DNA from: PALSA-612 sp963704335
Lineage (GTDB): Bacteria; Actinomycetota; Thermoleophilia; Gaiellales; Gaiellaceae
DNA length: 64,000 nt
Direction of reading: 5' to 3'
Assembly: GCA_963704335.1 (NCBI GenBank)
Contig: OY969889.1
Span: 496,001 to 560,000, forward strand
Below, in pieces: positions 7,599 to 15,261 of this stretch. The position numbers were made by a program, and so were the translations under genes. The notes below the pieces were generated by a model that saw only the letters and a program-made list of their open reading frames with translations, did no database searches and was not told where the DNA came from. How positions within the stretch are numbered: the first letter of the stretch is position 1; every line of letters begins with the position of its first letter.

Positions 7599-8276
7599 CT
7601 ACCAGGCGTCCCAGTGCACCATCGTCTCGAGCGGTTTGCGCCGCGCGGGACGGAATTCCGTGCCGATCGTGTAGGCGACGGGGATGAGCGCGACCTGCAT
7701 CACCTCGGCGTACGGGATGCCCAGCAGCTCGGCGGCCTCCTCCTCGTGAGCGAGATGGAACGTCGTCCAGCACGTCCCCAGGCCGCGCGTGCGGGCGGCG
7801 AGCATAAAGCTCCACACGGCCGGCACGATCGTGCCGAACCGGGATGCCTGCTGAGGTACTCCCTTGCCGTCGGTGCGACCCTCGATGCATGGGATGACAT
7901 GCACCGGCACGTCCCCGATGTGGTCCATGAGATGCCAGACGGAGTCGGCGAGCCTGCGTGTCCCGTCGGGCAGCTCGACGTCCTCCCCTGGCCGCTGCCC
8001 CCCGAGGTAGCGCTCGCCGAACCTCCGCCAAAGCTCGCCGAGCGCCGCCCGCTTCTCGGGATCCGTGACGACGACGAAGTGCCAGTTCTCCTGGTAGCTG
8101 GCCACCGGTGCCTGCTGAGCCAGCCGCAAGCAGTCCTCGAGCACCTCCCGCGGCACGGGGCGCTCGAGGTCGAGCCGGCGGCGCACCGCCCGTGTCGTCG
8201 TCAGCACCTCGTCGGGCGTCAGGTCCAGTAGCACCGCCGCAGCATGACGCATGCCGGTATCCGGGAAAAGCCGCAA
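7599..8276 (-). CDS. Nitroreductase family protein
   Basis: 225 residues with the N-terminal signature of FMN-dependent nitroreductases (TTTRAVRRRLDLERPV, about residues 26-41) and the ending typical of the family (RRKPLETMVHWDAW). It would use NAD(P)H and FMN to reduce nitro or enone compounds in the cytoplasm. The start is uncertain: TTG at 8276 and ATG at 8252 are both in frame and neither has a clear ribosome site. It is divergent from the nitrite reductase gene; the 86-bp gap holds the palindrome GATGATCATC (8322-8331), a possible operator. Confidence 0.8.
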   Translation of the reverse strand: MRLFPDTGMRHAAAVLLDLTPDEVLTTTRAVRRRLDLERPVPREVLEDCLRLAQQAPVASYQENWHFVVVTDPEKRAALGELWRRFGERYLGGQRPGEDVELPDGTRRLADSVWHLMDHIGDVPVHVIPCIEGRTDGKGVPQQASRFGTIVPAVWSFMLAARTRGLGTCWTTFHLAHEEEAAELLGIPYAEVMQVALIPVAYTIGTEFRPARRKPLETMVHWDAW

Positions 8277-8362
8277 CCGTGCTACGTCCTCGCACGGACG
8301 CGGCAGAGAGACGGTGCGGCGATGATCATCACCAGACTCTGAGAACTACCGAAAGGATTCCC

Positions 8363-9493
8363 GTGGCGTACCAACACTCGTACCCGAAGCCCGAGTCGGG
8401 AGTGCTCGTCAAGGTGGTCGCGGTCTTCCTCGGGATCGCCGTGGGAGTGCTCGCGCTCGTCGCGATTGTCTTGCTCGGTGCAGCCAACGATGCCCGCGAC
8501 GAGGCGGCTGCAGTGGCTACGACGACCGGCCATTCCGCGCATACGCCCGAAAGCAGTGTCAGCCTTCCGCTGCAGAGCTTTGCCGGCACGGTGCCCGAAA
8601 ACGCCGAGGAGCTGGCGATGGCCCACGCCGCCACCGATGCGGCGCTGCCGGCGGTGCCCGCGGGCAGCCTCGCGAAGGTGCACATGACCCTCAAGGACAT
8701 GACCGTGGAGATCGCGCCCGGCGTCAAGTACAACACGTGGGCGTTCGACGGCCACGGTGCGCCCGGCCCGGTCGTCCACGTACGGGAGGGCCAAACCGTC
8801 GAGATGACCTTGACGAACGGCGGTTCCATCCCGCACTCCATCGACTTCCACGCCGCGCGCATCGCGCCCAACGTCGCCTTCAAGGACGTCGCGCCGGGCG
8901 ACTCGATCACGTTCAGGTTCAAGGCCGACGATCCAGGCGTATTCATGTACCACTGCGGCACGAAGCCCGTGCTCGCGCACATCGCGAACGGCATGTACGG
9001 GGCCATCATCGTCCAGCCCAGGGCGGGCCTGCCGCGAGTCGACAACGAGTACGTGCTCGTCGGCAGCGAGTGGTACATGACGAGCGACGGTATCGCCGAG
9101 CCGGCCTCGCTCGACATGGCGAAGGCCCGCGCGCGGATGGCCGACTGGGTGACGTTCAACGGCTACGCGAACCAGTACGTCACGCACCCGCTCACCGCCG
9201 ACCCGGGCGAGACGACGCGGTTCTGGGTCGTCGCTGCAGGCCCGACGAACAACGTGAACTTCCACGTCGTCGGAACGATCTTCGATCGCGCGTGGGAGAA
9301 CTCCGACCTCACGAGCCCGCCGCAGCGCGGCGTCCAGACGGCCGTCGTACCGGCGGGCGGTGGCGCGGTCTTCGACGTGAAGATCGACGACGCCGGGCTG
9401 TACCCGTTCGTGAGCCACGCGTTCGCGGACGTCGACCTGGGACAGGTTGGCCTGCTGAAGGTCGGCAACCCGCCCGGGACCATGAGCCACTAG
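8363..9493 (+). CDS. nirK: Membrane-anchored copper-containing nitrite reductase (NirK type)
   Basis: 376 residues from a GTG preceded by GAAAGGA. A single transmembrane helix (about residues 15-40) anchors two cupredoxin domains outside the cell. All ligands of a copper nitrite reductase can be placed: type 1 copper His158, Cys198, His206, Met211; type 2 copper His163, His197, His352; catalytic Asp161 and His301. The spacing HSIDFH and YHC matches NirK. The reaction would be nitrite to nitric oxide. No nitric oxide reductase, azurin or NirV gene is nearby, so the electron donor and fate of NO are unknown. Convergent with sodA. Confidence 0.85.
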   Translation: MAYQHSYPKPESGVLVKVVAVFLGIAVGVLALVAIVLLGAANDARDEAAAVATTTGHSAHTPESSVSLPLQSFAGTVPENAEELAMAHAATDAALPAVPAGSLAKVHMTLKDMTVEIAPGVKYNTWAFDGHGAPGPVVHVREGQTVEMTLTNGGSIPHSIDFHAARIAPNVAFKDVAPGDSITFRFKADDPGVFMYHCGTKPVLAHIANGMYGAIIVQPRAGLPRVDNEYVLVGSEWYMTSDGIAEPASLDMAKARARMADWVTFNGYANQYVTHPLTADPGETTRFWVVAAGPTNNVNFHVVGTIFDRAWENSDLTSPPQRGVQTAVVPAGGGAVFDVKIDDAGLYPFVSHAFADVDLGQVGLLKVGNPPGTMSH

Positions 9494-9528
9494 GCCCCTC
9501 CCAGGCCACGGCTCACCCCATCCCCGAA

Positions 9529-9554
9529 GGAGCCGCGGCAGTCGCCGCGGCTCC
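9529..9554. terminator. Bidirectional hairpin terminator between nirK and sodA
   Basis: GGAGCCGCGGC and GCCGCGGCTCC form a perfect 11-bp stem with a 4-nt loop AGTC, midway between two convergent genes. There is no T-run on either side, as is common for actinobacterial terminators. Confidence 0.7.
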
Positions 9555-9565
9555 GGCGTTCTCGG

Positions 9566-10177
9566 CTACGACCCCGAGGCCTCCGCGTAGCGGTTGCCGA
9601 CCTCGTCCCAGTTGACGACGTTCCACCAGGCGGCGAGGTAGTCGGGCCGGCGGTTCTGGTACTTGAGGTAGTACGCGTGCTCCCAGACATCGATCCCGAG
9701 CAGCGGCACGTGCCCCTCCATCACGGGTGAGTCCTGATTGGCGGTCGAGTACGCCTCGAGGCCCGAGCCGTTCCAGACGAGCCAGCTCCAACCGGAGCCG
9801 AAGCGCGTGACGCCGTTCTGCGTCACCGTCTCCTTGAAAGAATCGGAGCCGCCGAACGTCTCGCCGATGGCGTCGGCCAGCGCGCCGGAAGGCTCACCGC
9901 CGCCGTCCGGGCTCATCAGCTGCCAGAACAGAGAGTGATTCGCATGACCGCCGGCGTTGTTGCGGACAGCGGTGCGCTTGTCGTCGGGCAGCTCGTCGAG
10001 CGAGCGCAGCACGTCCTCCACGGCCGCATCCGCCCACTGCGTGCCGTCGAGCGCCTTGTTTGCGTTGTCGACGTACGCCTGGTGATGCTTGCCGTGGTGA
10101 ATCTCCATCGTCTGCGCATCGATGTGCGGCTCGAGCGCTGCGTGGTCGTAAGGCAGTGAGGGAAGCTCGAAGGCCAT
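9566..10177 (-). CDS. sodA: Superoxide dismutase [Mn/Fe]
   Basis: 203 residues, the standard length. Metal ligands are His27 (MEIHHGKHH), His81 (NHSLFWQ), Asp163 and His167 (DVWEHAYY). The ATG at 10177 has AAGGAG 6 nt upstream, so the much longer open frame that continues beyond it is not coding. It disproportionates superoxide in the cytoplasm. Mn and Fe forms cannot be separated with confidence, although GSGWSWLVW near residue 130 is typical of the Mn/cambialistic group. Repeat copy 2 begins 32 bp upstream of the start. Confidence 0.93.
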   Translation of the reverse strand: MAFELPSLPYDHAALEPHIDAQTMEIHHGKHHQAYVDNANKALDGTQWADAAVEDVLRSLDELPDDKRTAVRNNAGGHANHSLFWQLMSPDGGGEPSGALADAIGETFGGSDSFKETVTQNGVTRFGSGWSWLVWNGSGLEAYSTANQDSPVMEGHVPLLGIDVWEHAYYLKYQNRRPDYLAAWWNVVNWDEVGNRYAEASGS

Positions 10178-10209
10178 TCGCGTCTCCTTTGTGGCTGTCC
10201 TGGCGATTC

Positions 10210-10376
10210 TAAGAGGGTCTGGGGGGCCGGTGCTCGTCGCCGGGGCGCGCTGGAGGTTGTGATGCAAGGACGCAGGGAGCCCGCGTACTAACCAGTACGT
10301 GGGCGACCGAGGACGCCGCAGCGCGGCCTCCAGCGTGATTCCGGCGGCACAGTCAGTGGCGCGCCAGACCCTCTTA
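10210..10376 (+). repeat. Hairpin repeat family, copy 2
   Basis: A 167-bp element with the same inner sequence as copy 1. Its outer arms are TAAGAGGGTCTGG and CCAGACCCTCTTA: different bases from the other copies but again perfectly complementary. It lies between the divergent sodA and ornithine-cyclodeaminase-like genes. Its right terminus merges with TACAAT (10375-10380), the likely -10 of the downstream gene. Confidence 0.9.
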
Positions 10377-10387
10377 CAATTACTGGC

Positions 10388-11308
10388 TTGCGAAAGATCC
10401 TCGTGCTGGGAGAAGCGGACGTCGAGGAGCTCCTCGACCCCGCCGGCTGCCTCGACGCCGTGGAGCGCGCGCTCGTCGCGCTGACGACTGGCGACGTCCA
10501 TCTTCCACTGCGCCAGATCGTGCGGCCGCCCGGTGAAGAGAGCCTGATCGGCCTGATGCCGGTCCACCGCGGCGGCGGTGATCGGCTCTATGGACTGAAG
10601 ACCGTGGTCATCGTTCCCGAGAACTCGGCACGCGGTCTCGACCCCCATCAGGGCACCGTGACGCTGTTCGACGGCGAGACGGGGCAGACGATCGCGGTCC
10701 TGAACGCGTCTCCGATCACGGCCATCCGTACCGCTGCGGTCAGCGCGCTGGCGACCCGCGAGCTTGCGCGTGCCGATGCTCGCGTGCTCGCCATCGTGGG
10801 CACGGGACATCAGGGCCGCGCCCACCAGCGGGTGCTCCCCGCCGTCCTGCCGTTCGACGAGGTGCTGATGGTGGGCAGAGGCGAGGTCGAAGCGGCCGTG
10901 CGGCATGCGGATGTCGTGGTCACGGCGACGAGCTCGGCAGAGCCCGTGATTCGGCGCGAGTGGCTCAAGGACGGCGTGCACATCAACGCGGTCGGTGCGT
11001 GCTTCCCCAACACGCGAGAGCTGGACTCGGACACCGTCGCGGCCTCGACGTTCATCGCCGACCGGCGCGAGTCGGCCGAGAACGAGTCGGGCGACTATCT
11101 CCTGGCCCTGGCGGACGGCGCAATCGCCGAAGGCCACCTCGCGGCCGAGCTGGGCGACGTGCTCACAGGGAAGCACCCGGGCCGTAAGTCCGCAGACGAG
11201 ATCACGGTCTTCGAGTCGCTCGGCGTTGCGGTCGAGGACCTCTTCGCGGCCGAGTACGTCTTCCGCCGCGCACGGGAGACCGGCCGCGGCATCGCCGCCG
11301 ACTTTTGA
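10388..11308 (+). CDS. Ornithine cyclodeaminase/mu-crystallin family protein (EutC-like)
   Basis: 306 residues from a TTG start, 7 nt after TACAAT. The N-terminal part and the Rossmann motif VGTGHQGRAH match the family, which uses NAD(P) in cyclodeamination, reduction or dehydrogenation. Compared with the usual pattern, about 25 residues seem to be missing between the dinucleotide-binding loop (EVLMVGRG) and ADVVVTATSS, so cofactor binding may be altered. The stop overlaps the TTG start of the next gene (TTGA). Pairing with a threonine-dehydratase-like enzyme recalls EutB/EutC of hydroxyectoine use, but no other ectoine gene is in the window. Confidence 0.75.
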   Translation: MRKILVLGEADVEELLDPAGCLDAVERALVALTTGDVHLPLRQIVRPPGEESLIGLMPVHRGGGDRLYGLKTVVIVPENSARGLDPHQGTVTLFDGETGQTIAVLNASPITAIRTAAVSALATRELARADARVLAIVGTGHQGRAHQRVLPAVLPFDEVLMVGRGEVEAAVRHADVVVTATSSAEPVIRREWLKDGVHINAVGACFPNTRELDSDTVAASTFIADRRESAENESGDYLLALADGAIAEGHLAAELGDVLTGKHPGRKSADEITVFESLGVAVEDLFAAEYVFRRARETGRGIAADF

Positions 11309-12264
11309 TTCCGATCGACGAGATTCGCCGGGCGGCGGACGTGATCGCCGACAAGGCACTGCGCACACCACTCGTGCGTGCCCAACTGCCGGATGCGCCG
11401 TGCGAGGTCTGGCTCAAGCTCGAATGCTTGCAGCCGGTAGGCGCTTTCAAGATTCGCGGAGCGCTGAATGCCATCAGGCAAGCCCCTGCGGAGGCGCTGG
11501 CCGCCGGCGTCGTCACGCCGAGCGCCGGCAACATGGGGCAGGCGATCGCGTGGGCGGCCCGCGACGCAGGTGTCGGCGCCACGATCGTCGCCCCCGACCA
11601 CGCCCCGCGCGTGAAGCTGGCGGCCATCCAGCGCCTCGGCGGGAGGGTCGTCACGGTGCCGTTTGCACGATGGTGGGAGGTGATGGAGGAGGGGCGGTTC
11701 GAACGCCATGACGAATTCTTCGTCCACCCCGTGCGGGACGCGCTCGTCATGGCGGGCAACGGCACGATCGGGCTGGAGATCATCGACGACCTAGCAGAGC
11801 CCGATGCCGTCGTTGTACCCGTCGGCGGCGGCGGCCTCCTCAGCGGGATCGCCAGTGCCGTCAAGGCGGCGAGCCCCGGCACGCGTATCGTCGCCGTCGA
11901 GCCCGAGACAGCCGCGCCCCTGGCGGCGTCGCTCGCCGCCGGTGCGCCCACCGAGATCGTGTACCAGCCGTCCTTCGTCGACGGCGCAGGCGGCCGCAGC
12001 ATCCTCCCGGGAATGTGGCCACTGCTGCAGGAGCTCGTGGACGAGGCCGTGACCGTCTCCCTCGAGGAGACCGCGCAGGCCGTGCGCCTGCTCCTGGAAC
12101 ACGCGAGAGTGGTGGCGGAGGGAGCCGGCGCCCTGGCCACGGCCGCTGTGCTGGCCGGGCGAGCAGGCTCGGGTCGCGTCGTGTGCATCGTTTCGGGCGG
12201 CAACATCGACGCGCCCGTGCTCGCGCGCATCGTTGACGGAGAAATTCCCTATTTCGATGCGTAG
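11305..12264 (+). CDS. Threonine ammonia-lyase-like PLP enzyme (EutB-like)
   Basis: 319 residues from a TTG that overlaps the previous stop. It is a fold-type II PLP enzyme: the Schiff-base lysine sits in GAFKIRGA, the substrate loop in SAGNMGQ and the phosphate-binding glycine loop in VGGGGLLSG. It would deaminate or eliminate from a hydroxy amino acid such as threonine or serine, or a related substrate. No C-terminal ACT regulatory domain is present, so it is a catabolic-type or specialised member. It is translationally coupled to the ornithine-cyclodeaminase-like gene, which argues for a shared substrate. Confidence 0.8.
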   Translation: MIPIDEIRRAADVIADKALRTPLVRAQLPDAPCEVWLKLECLQPVGAFKIRGALNAIRQAPAEALAAGVVTPSAGNMGQAIAWAARDAGVGATIVAPDHAPRVKLAAIQRLGGRVVTVPFARWWEVMEEGRFERHDEFFVHPVRDALVMAGNGTIGLEIIDDLAEPDAVVVPVGGGGLLSGIASAVKAASPGTRIVAVEPETAAPLAASLAAGAPTEIVYQPSFVDGAGGRSILPGMWPLLQELVDEAVTVSLEETAQAVRLLLEHARVVAEGAGALATAAVLAGRAGSGRVVCIVSGGNIDAPVLARIVDGEIPYFDA

Positions 12265-12273
12265 AGTGCTCCC

Positions 12274-12735
12274 GTGAAGGTCGAGGGCACCAAGGCGTTC
12301 GACGCGGCACCGGAGATCGTGTGGGAGGTCCTCATGGACCCGGAGCGGATGGCGAAGCTGCTGCCAGGAGTCGAGAGCTTCGAGGTGCACGACGCCGACC
12401 ACTGGACCGCCGCCGTCAAAGTCCCGCTCGGTATGGGCGGCCTGAAGCTGAAGTTCGCCTTCGAGCAGGTCGAGAGGCGGCCCATCGACTACGCGAAGCT
12501 CAGCGCCAAGGGCCAGGGGGTCGGCGCGATCGTGAATATGCAGACCGAGTTCCACCTCGCACCCGACGGCGACGCGACGATGATGCGCTGGGAGGCCGAC
12601 GTGCGCGTGGCCGGGCCCGTGGGCTCGATGGGCCAGCGCGTATTCCAGCCGATCGTCAACCAGCAGGTGACGGGCGTGCTAAACGCGCTCGAAGCTCAGG
12701 TGGAAGAGGCGAAGAAGGCGAAGGCGGCGGGCTAG
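12274..12735 (+). CDS. CoxG-like SRPBCC family protein
   Basis: 153 residues starting at GTG, 6 nt after TAGAGT (12262-12267), so probably leaderless. The start MKVEGTKAFDAAPEIVWEVL and the GVESFEV region are typical of the carbon monoxide dehydrogenase subunit G family, a START/SRPBCC hydrophobic-pocket fold. In CO-oxidisers CoxG helps attach the enzyme to the membrane, but no coxMSL genes are here, so the role is open. The tail ends in a Lys-rich helix. The stop overlaps the convergent secreted-protein gene by 4 bp. Confidence 0.75.
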   Translation: MKVEGTKAFDAAPEIVWEVLMDPERMAKLLPGVESFEVHDADHWTAAVKVPLGMGGLKLKFAFEQVERRPIDYAKLSAKGQGVGAIVNMQTEFHLAPDGDATMMRWEADVRVAGPVGSMGQRVFQPIVNQQVTGVLNALEAQVEEAKKAKAAG

Positions 12736-13226
12736 GCGCCAGGGGCCAGGCACTTGAACGAGCCCGAGGCCGTTCCCTTGCCGCCCAGTAGCAGCTTGCC
12801 CGTGTACGTCGCCTGGCGCTGCTTGTTCTTGAACGTCATCTTGATGTTCCCGAGCATGTAGTGCTTCTTCCCGAGCCACCACTCGACGAAGACGTCCTTG
12901 CGATAGACACCGTCGCCTTGTACAGCTCCGACGAACTCCCAGTACTTCGTCTTCAGGTCCGTGCCGCGGAGGGGTCGCTTGCCCAGGTAGAGGAACGTCA
13001 CTCCTCGCCGCGTGATGCAGTGGCCGCCCGTGAACTTCACGGGTGCCTTCCCCGCTACCTTCGCCGTGGCCGTGGCGGGCCCGCAGTACTGAAGCCAGAG
13101 TTTCCCGCCGGACCTGTACGGGCCCTCCTCGCACTTGGCTGCCGAGCCTGCGCTGGCGGTCGCCGCCGCAAGGGCCGTAACGATGACGGCCAGGCTCATG
13201 GTCAAGCGGCGATGTGTGATTCTCAT
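12732..13226 (-). CDS. Small secreted protein of unknown function
   Basis: About 164 residues from the ATG at 13226 (an ATG at 13247 is also in frame). The first 27 residues form a signal peptide ending in ATASA. The mature part carries four cysteines (KCEEG, QYCGP, GHCIT, FKCLAPG) that could make two disulfides, and many Lys/Gly/Tyr residues in alternating strands, suggesting a compact beta-rich extracellular domain. I recognise no family. It is convergent with the CoxG-like gene. Confidence 0.6.
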   Translation of the reverse strand: MRITHRRLTMSLAVIVTALAAATASAGSAAKCEEGPYRSGGKLWLQYCGPATATAKVAGKAPVKFTGGHCITRRGVTFLYLGKRPLRGTDLKTKYWEFVGAVQGDGVYRKDVFVEWWLGKKHYMLGNIKMTFKNKQRQATYTGKLLLGGKGTASGSFKCLAPGA

Positions 13227-13345
13227 CTCAAGGTGCCCCGATGTCATCGAGCTCCTGGGCAGAGCTCGAACGCACGGGAGGATACCTGACCCCGTCGGCC
13301 GTTCATCGCTCCAACCGGCTCCCGCTGAGCGGCTAGCCTCGCCCG

Positions 13346-14203
13346 ATGTCCGCGGTCGTCCTGGCGCTGGTCGCAGCCATCCTCTTCGGCGCGATGGCGG
13401 CCACGCTCGGGGTCGCCTTCCAGCGAAGCTCGGATGCCGAGGCGGGAGCGCTCGTCACGGGTCTCGTCGCGCTGGCGGTGACCGCGGCGCTCTCCCTGGA
13501 CGGACTATCCGGCAGCGCTGACCTCGGGCCGTTCTTGCTCGCAGGGCTCATCGCCCCCGGCGGCTCACACCTCCTCTACGTGATGGCCGTGAAAGAGGTC
13601 GGCGCGTCGCGCTCGGCGGTCATTGCCGGGGCCGGCCCGCTCGTCGCGGTCACGATAGCCCTCACGATTCTCGGCGAGCCGCTCGAGCCGGCGCTGGTGG
13701 CCGGCGCGGTGCTCATCGTCGTCGGCGTTCTGGCGCTCGCGGGTGAGCGAGACCGGCCGGAGCACCTTCGGCTGATCGGCATCGTGCTCGCGCTTGGCTC
13801 GACCGCGTTCTTCGCGACGCGCGACAACGTCGTCAGGTGGCTCGCCGAGGACACGCCGGTCGATCCGCAGCTCGCCGCCGCTGCGACGCTTGTCAGCGGC
13901 TCGGCGGTGATGGCCGCCTACGTTCTGTACCTCAGAGGTCCGAGGATCGTCGGGGACGTGCGCCGGGCCTTCCGTCCCTTCGCCCTGCCCGGCGTGCTCT
14001 GGGGCCTGTCCTATGCCGCCATCTTCGAGGCCTTCTACCGTGGACGCGTGAGCATCGTCAGCCCGCTCGTCGCCACGGAGGCGCTCTTTGGAGTGCTGTT
14101 CGCCGCCGTCGTCATCGGGCGGAGCGAGCTGATCGGACGACACGTCATCGTCGCGGCAGCGCTCATCGTCTGCGGAGGCGTCCTGATCGGCGTGGTCAGG
14201 TGA
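13346..14203 (+). CDS. EamA/DMT-family transporter
   Basis: 285 residues, about ten hydrophobic helices in two similar halves, the usual layout of drug/metabolite transporters. The first half ends in the EamA-like segment LGEPLEPALVAGAVLIVVG and the second in LIGRHVIVAAALIVCGGVLIG. The ATG follows TAGCCT by 6 nt. It shares the unusual cytoplasmic motif RDNVVRW with the EamA gene at 54.2 kb, so the two are paralogues. The stop overlaps the GTG start of the polymerase IV gene (GTGA). The transported compound is unknown. Confidence 0.82.
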   Translation: MSAVVLALVAAILFGAMAATLGVAFQRSSDAEAGALVTGLVALAVTAALSLDGLSGSADLGPFLLAGLIAPGGSHLLYVMAVKEVGASRSAVIAGAGPLVAVTIALTILGEPLEPALVAGAVLIVVGVLALAGERDRPEHLRLIGIVLALGSTAFFATRDNVVRWLAEDTPVDPQLAAAATLVSGSAVMAAYVLYLRGPRIVGDVRRAFRPFALPGVLWGLSYAAIFEAFYRGRVSIVSPLVATEALFGVLFAAVVIGRSELIGRHVIVAAALIVCGGVLIGVVR

Positions 14204-15258
14204 TCGTCGCGCATCTCGACCTGGATGCGTTCTTCGCGGCAGTGGAGGAACTGGAAGACCCGTCACTGCGCCGACAGCCGCTCGTCGTGGGCGGCAACCC
14301 GCAAGGCCGCGGCGTGGTGGCGACCGCGAACTACGAGGCCCGGCGCTTCGGCATCCACTCCGCGATGAGTTGCGCCGAGGCCAAGCGCCGCTGCCCGCAT
14401 GCCGTCTTCGTCACGCCCAGGCACTCGCTCTATCGCGACTATTCGCGTGCCGTCTGGGACTCGGTGCGACACGTCGTAGCGACGGTCGAGCGGACCGGCA
14501 TCGACGAGGGCTACCTCGACATGACGGACATCGCTGCGGACTTCCTCAAGGCTCGGCGTGTGGCCGAGGCCGTGCAGGCGGCCGTGCGCGGCGCCACGAG
14601 CCTCTCGTGCTCGCTGGGGGTCGCACCGTGCAAGGTCGTGGCCAAGGTGGCAAGCGACCTGCGGAAGCCCGGCGGCCTGCTCGTCGTACCCGCCGGGCGA
14701 GAAGCCGCATTCCTGGCTCCGTTCGACGTCCGCAAGCTGCCCGGCGTCGGCCCCAGGTCCGAGCAGCGGCTTCGCGCCGCAGGGCTCGAGACGATCGGTC
14801 AGCTGGCGGCGCTCGACGACACGGATCTGCGGCGGCTGCTGCCCGGCAAGGTCGGCCGGCTGCTGCGCGACCGGGCGCGCGGCATCGATCCTCGTGGCCT
14901 CGAGCTCGCCGTCGAGCGAATCTCCGTGAGCCACGAGGAGACGTTCGAGCGCGACGTCGGAGACCGCGAGGTGCTGCACGCAGAGCTGCGACGGATGGCA
15001 GAGCGGCTTGCCGAGCACCTTTCCTCACGCAGCGAAGCCGCTCGCACGATCACGACGAAGGTGCGCTACCCGGACTTCGCAATTCGCAGTCGCTCGACGA
15101 CGCTGGCGGCGGGGGTCGACGACGCGGAGACGATCGGCGACGTCGCGTGCCGGCTGCTCGATCGGGCGCTGCGCGACCGCGCCGGACCACTACGTCTCGT
15201 CGGGCTCGGGCTCTCCAACATCGAGCCCTTCCGGCAGCTCGCGATGTCGACGGCCTAA
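14200..15258 (+). CDS. dinB: DNA polymerase IV (Y family)
   Basis: 352 residues from a GTG overlapping the transporter stop. Palm-domain carboxylates are in HLDLDAFFAAVE near the N-terminus and in GIDEGYLDM (about residues 104-112); the helix-hairpin-helix region KLPGVGPRSEQRL and the little-finger domain follow. It performs error-prone translesion synthesis. The usual IDEAYLD motif here reads IDEGYLD. No C-terminal clamp-binding QxxLF motif is obvious. Coupling to a transporter rather than to SOS genes is unusual. No LexA box was recognised. Confidence 0.9.
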   Translation: MIVAHLDLDAFFAAVEELEDPSLRRQPLVVGGNPQGRGVVATANYEARRFGIHSAMSCAEAKRRCPHAVFVTPRHSLYRDYSRAVWDSVRHVVATVERTGIDEGYLDMTDIAADFLKARRVAEAVQAAVRGATSLSCSLGVAPCKVVAKVASDLRKPGGLLVVPAGREAAFLAPFDVRKLPGVGPRSEQRLRAAGLETIGQLAALDDTDLRRLLPGKVGRLLRDRARGIDPRGLELAVERISVSHEETFERDVGDREVLHAELRRMAERLAEHLSSRSEAARTITTKVRYPDFAIRSRSTTLAAGVDDAETIGDVACRLLDRALRDRAGPLRLVGLGLSNIEPFRQLAMSTA

Positions 15259-15261
15259 GGC

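Noticed and set aside
10178..11371. Minus-strand extension that would make superoxide dismutase a 601-residue fusion
   Set aside because: The extra part is antisense to the cyclodeaminase gene and crosses repeat copy 2. The SOD has its own ATG with a good ribosome site.
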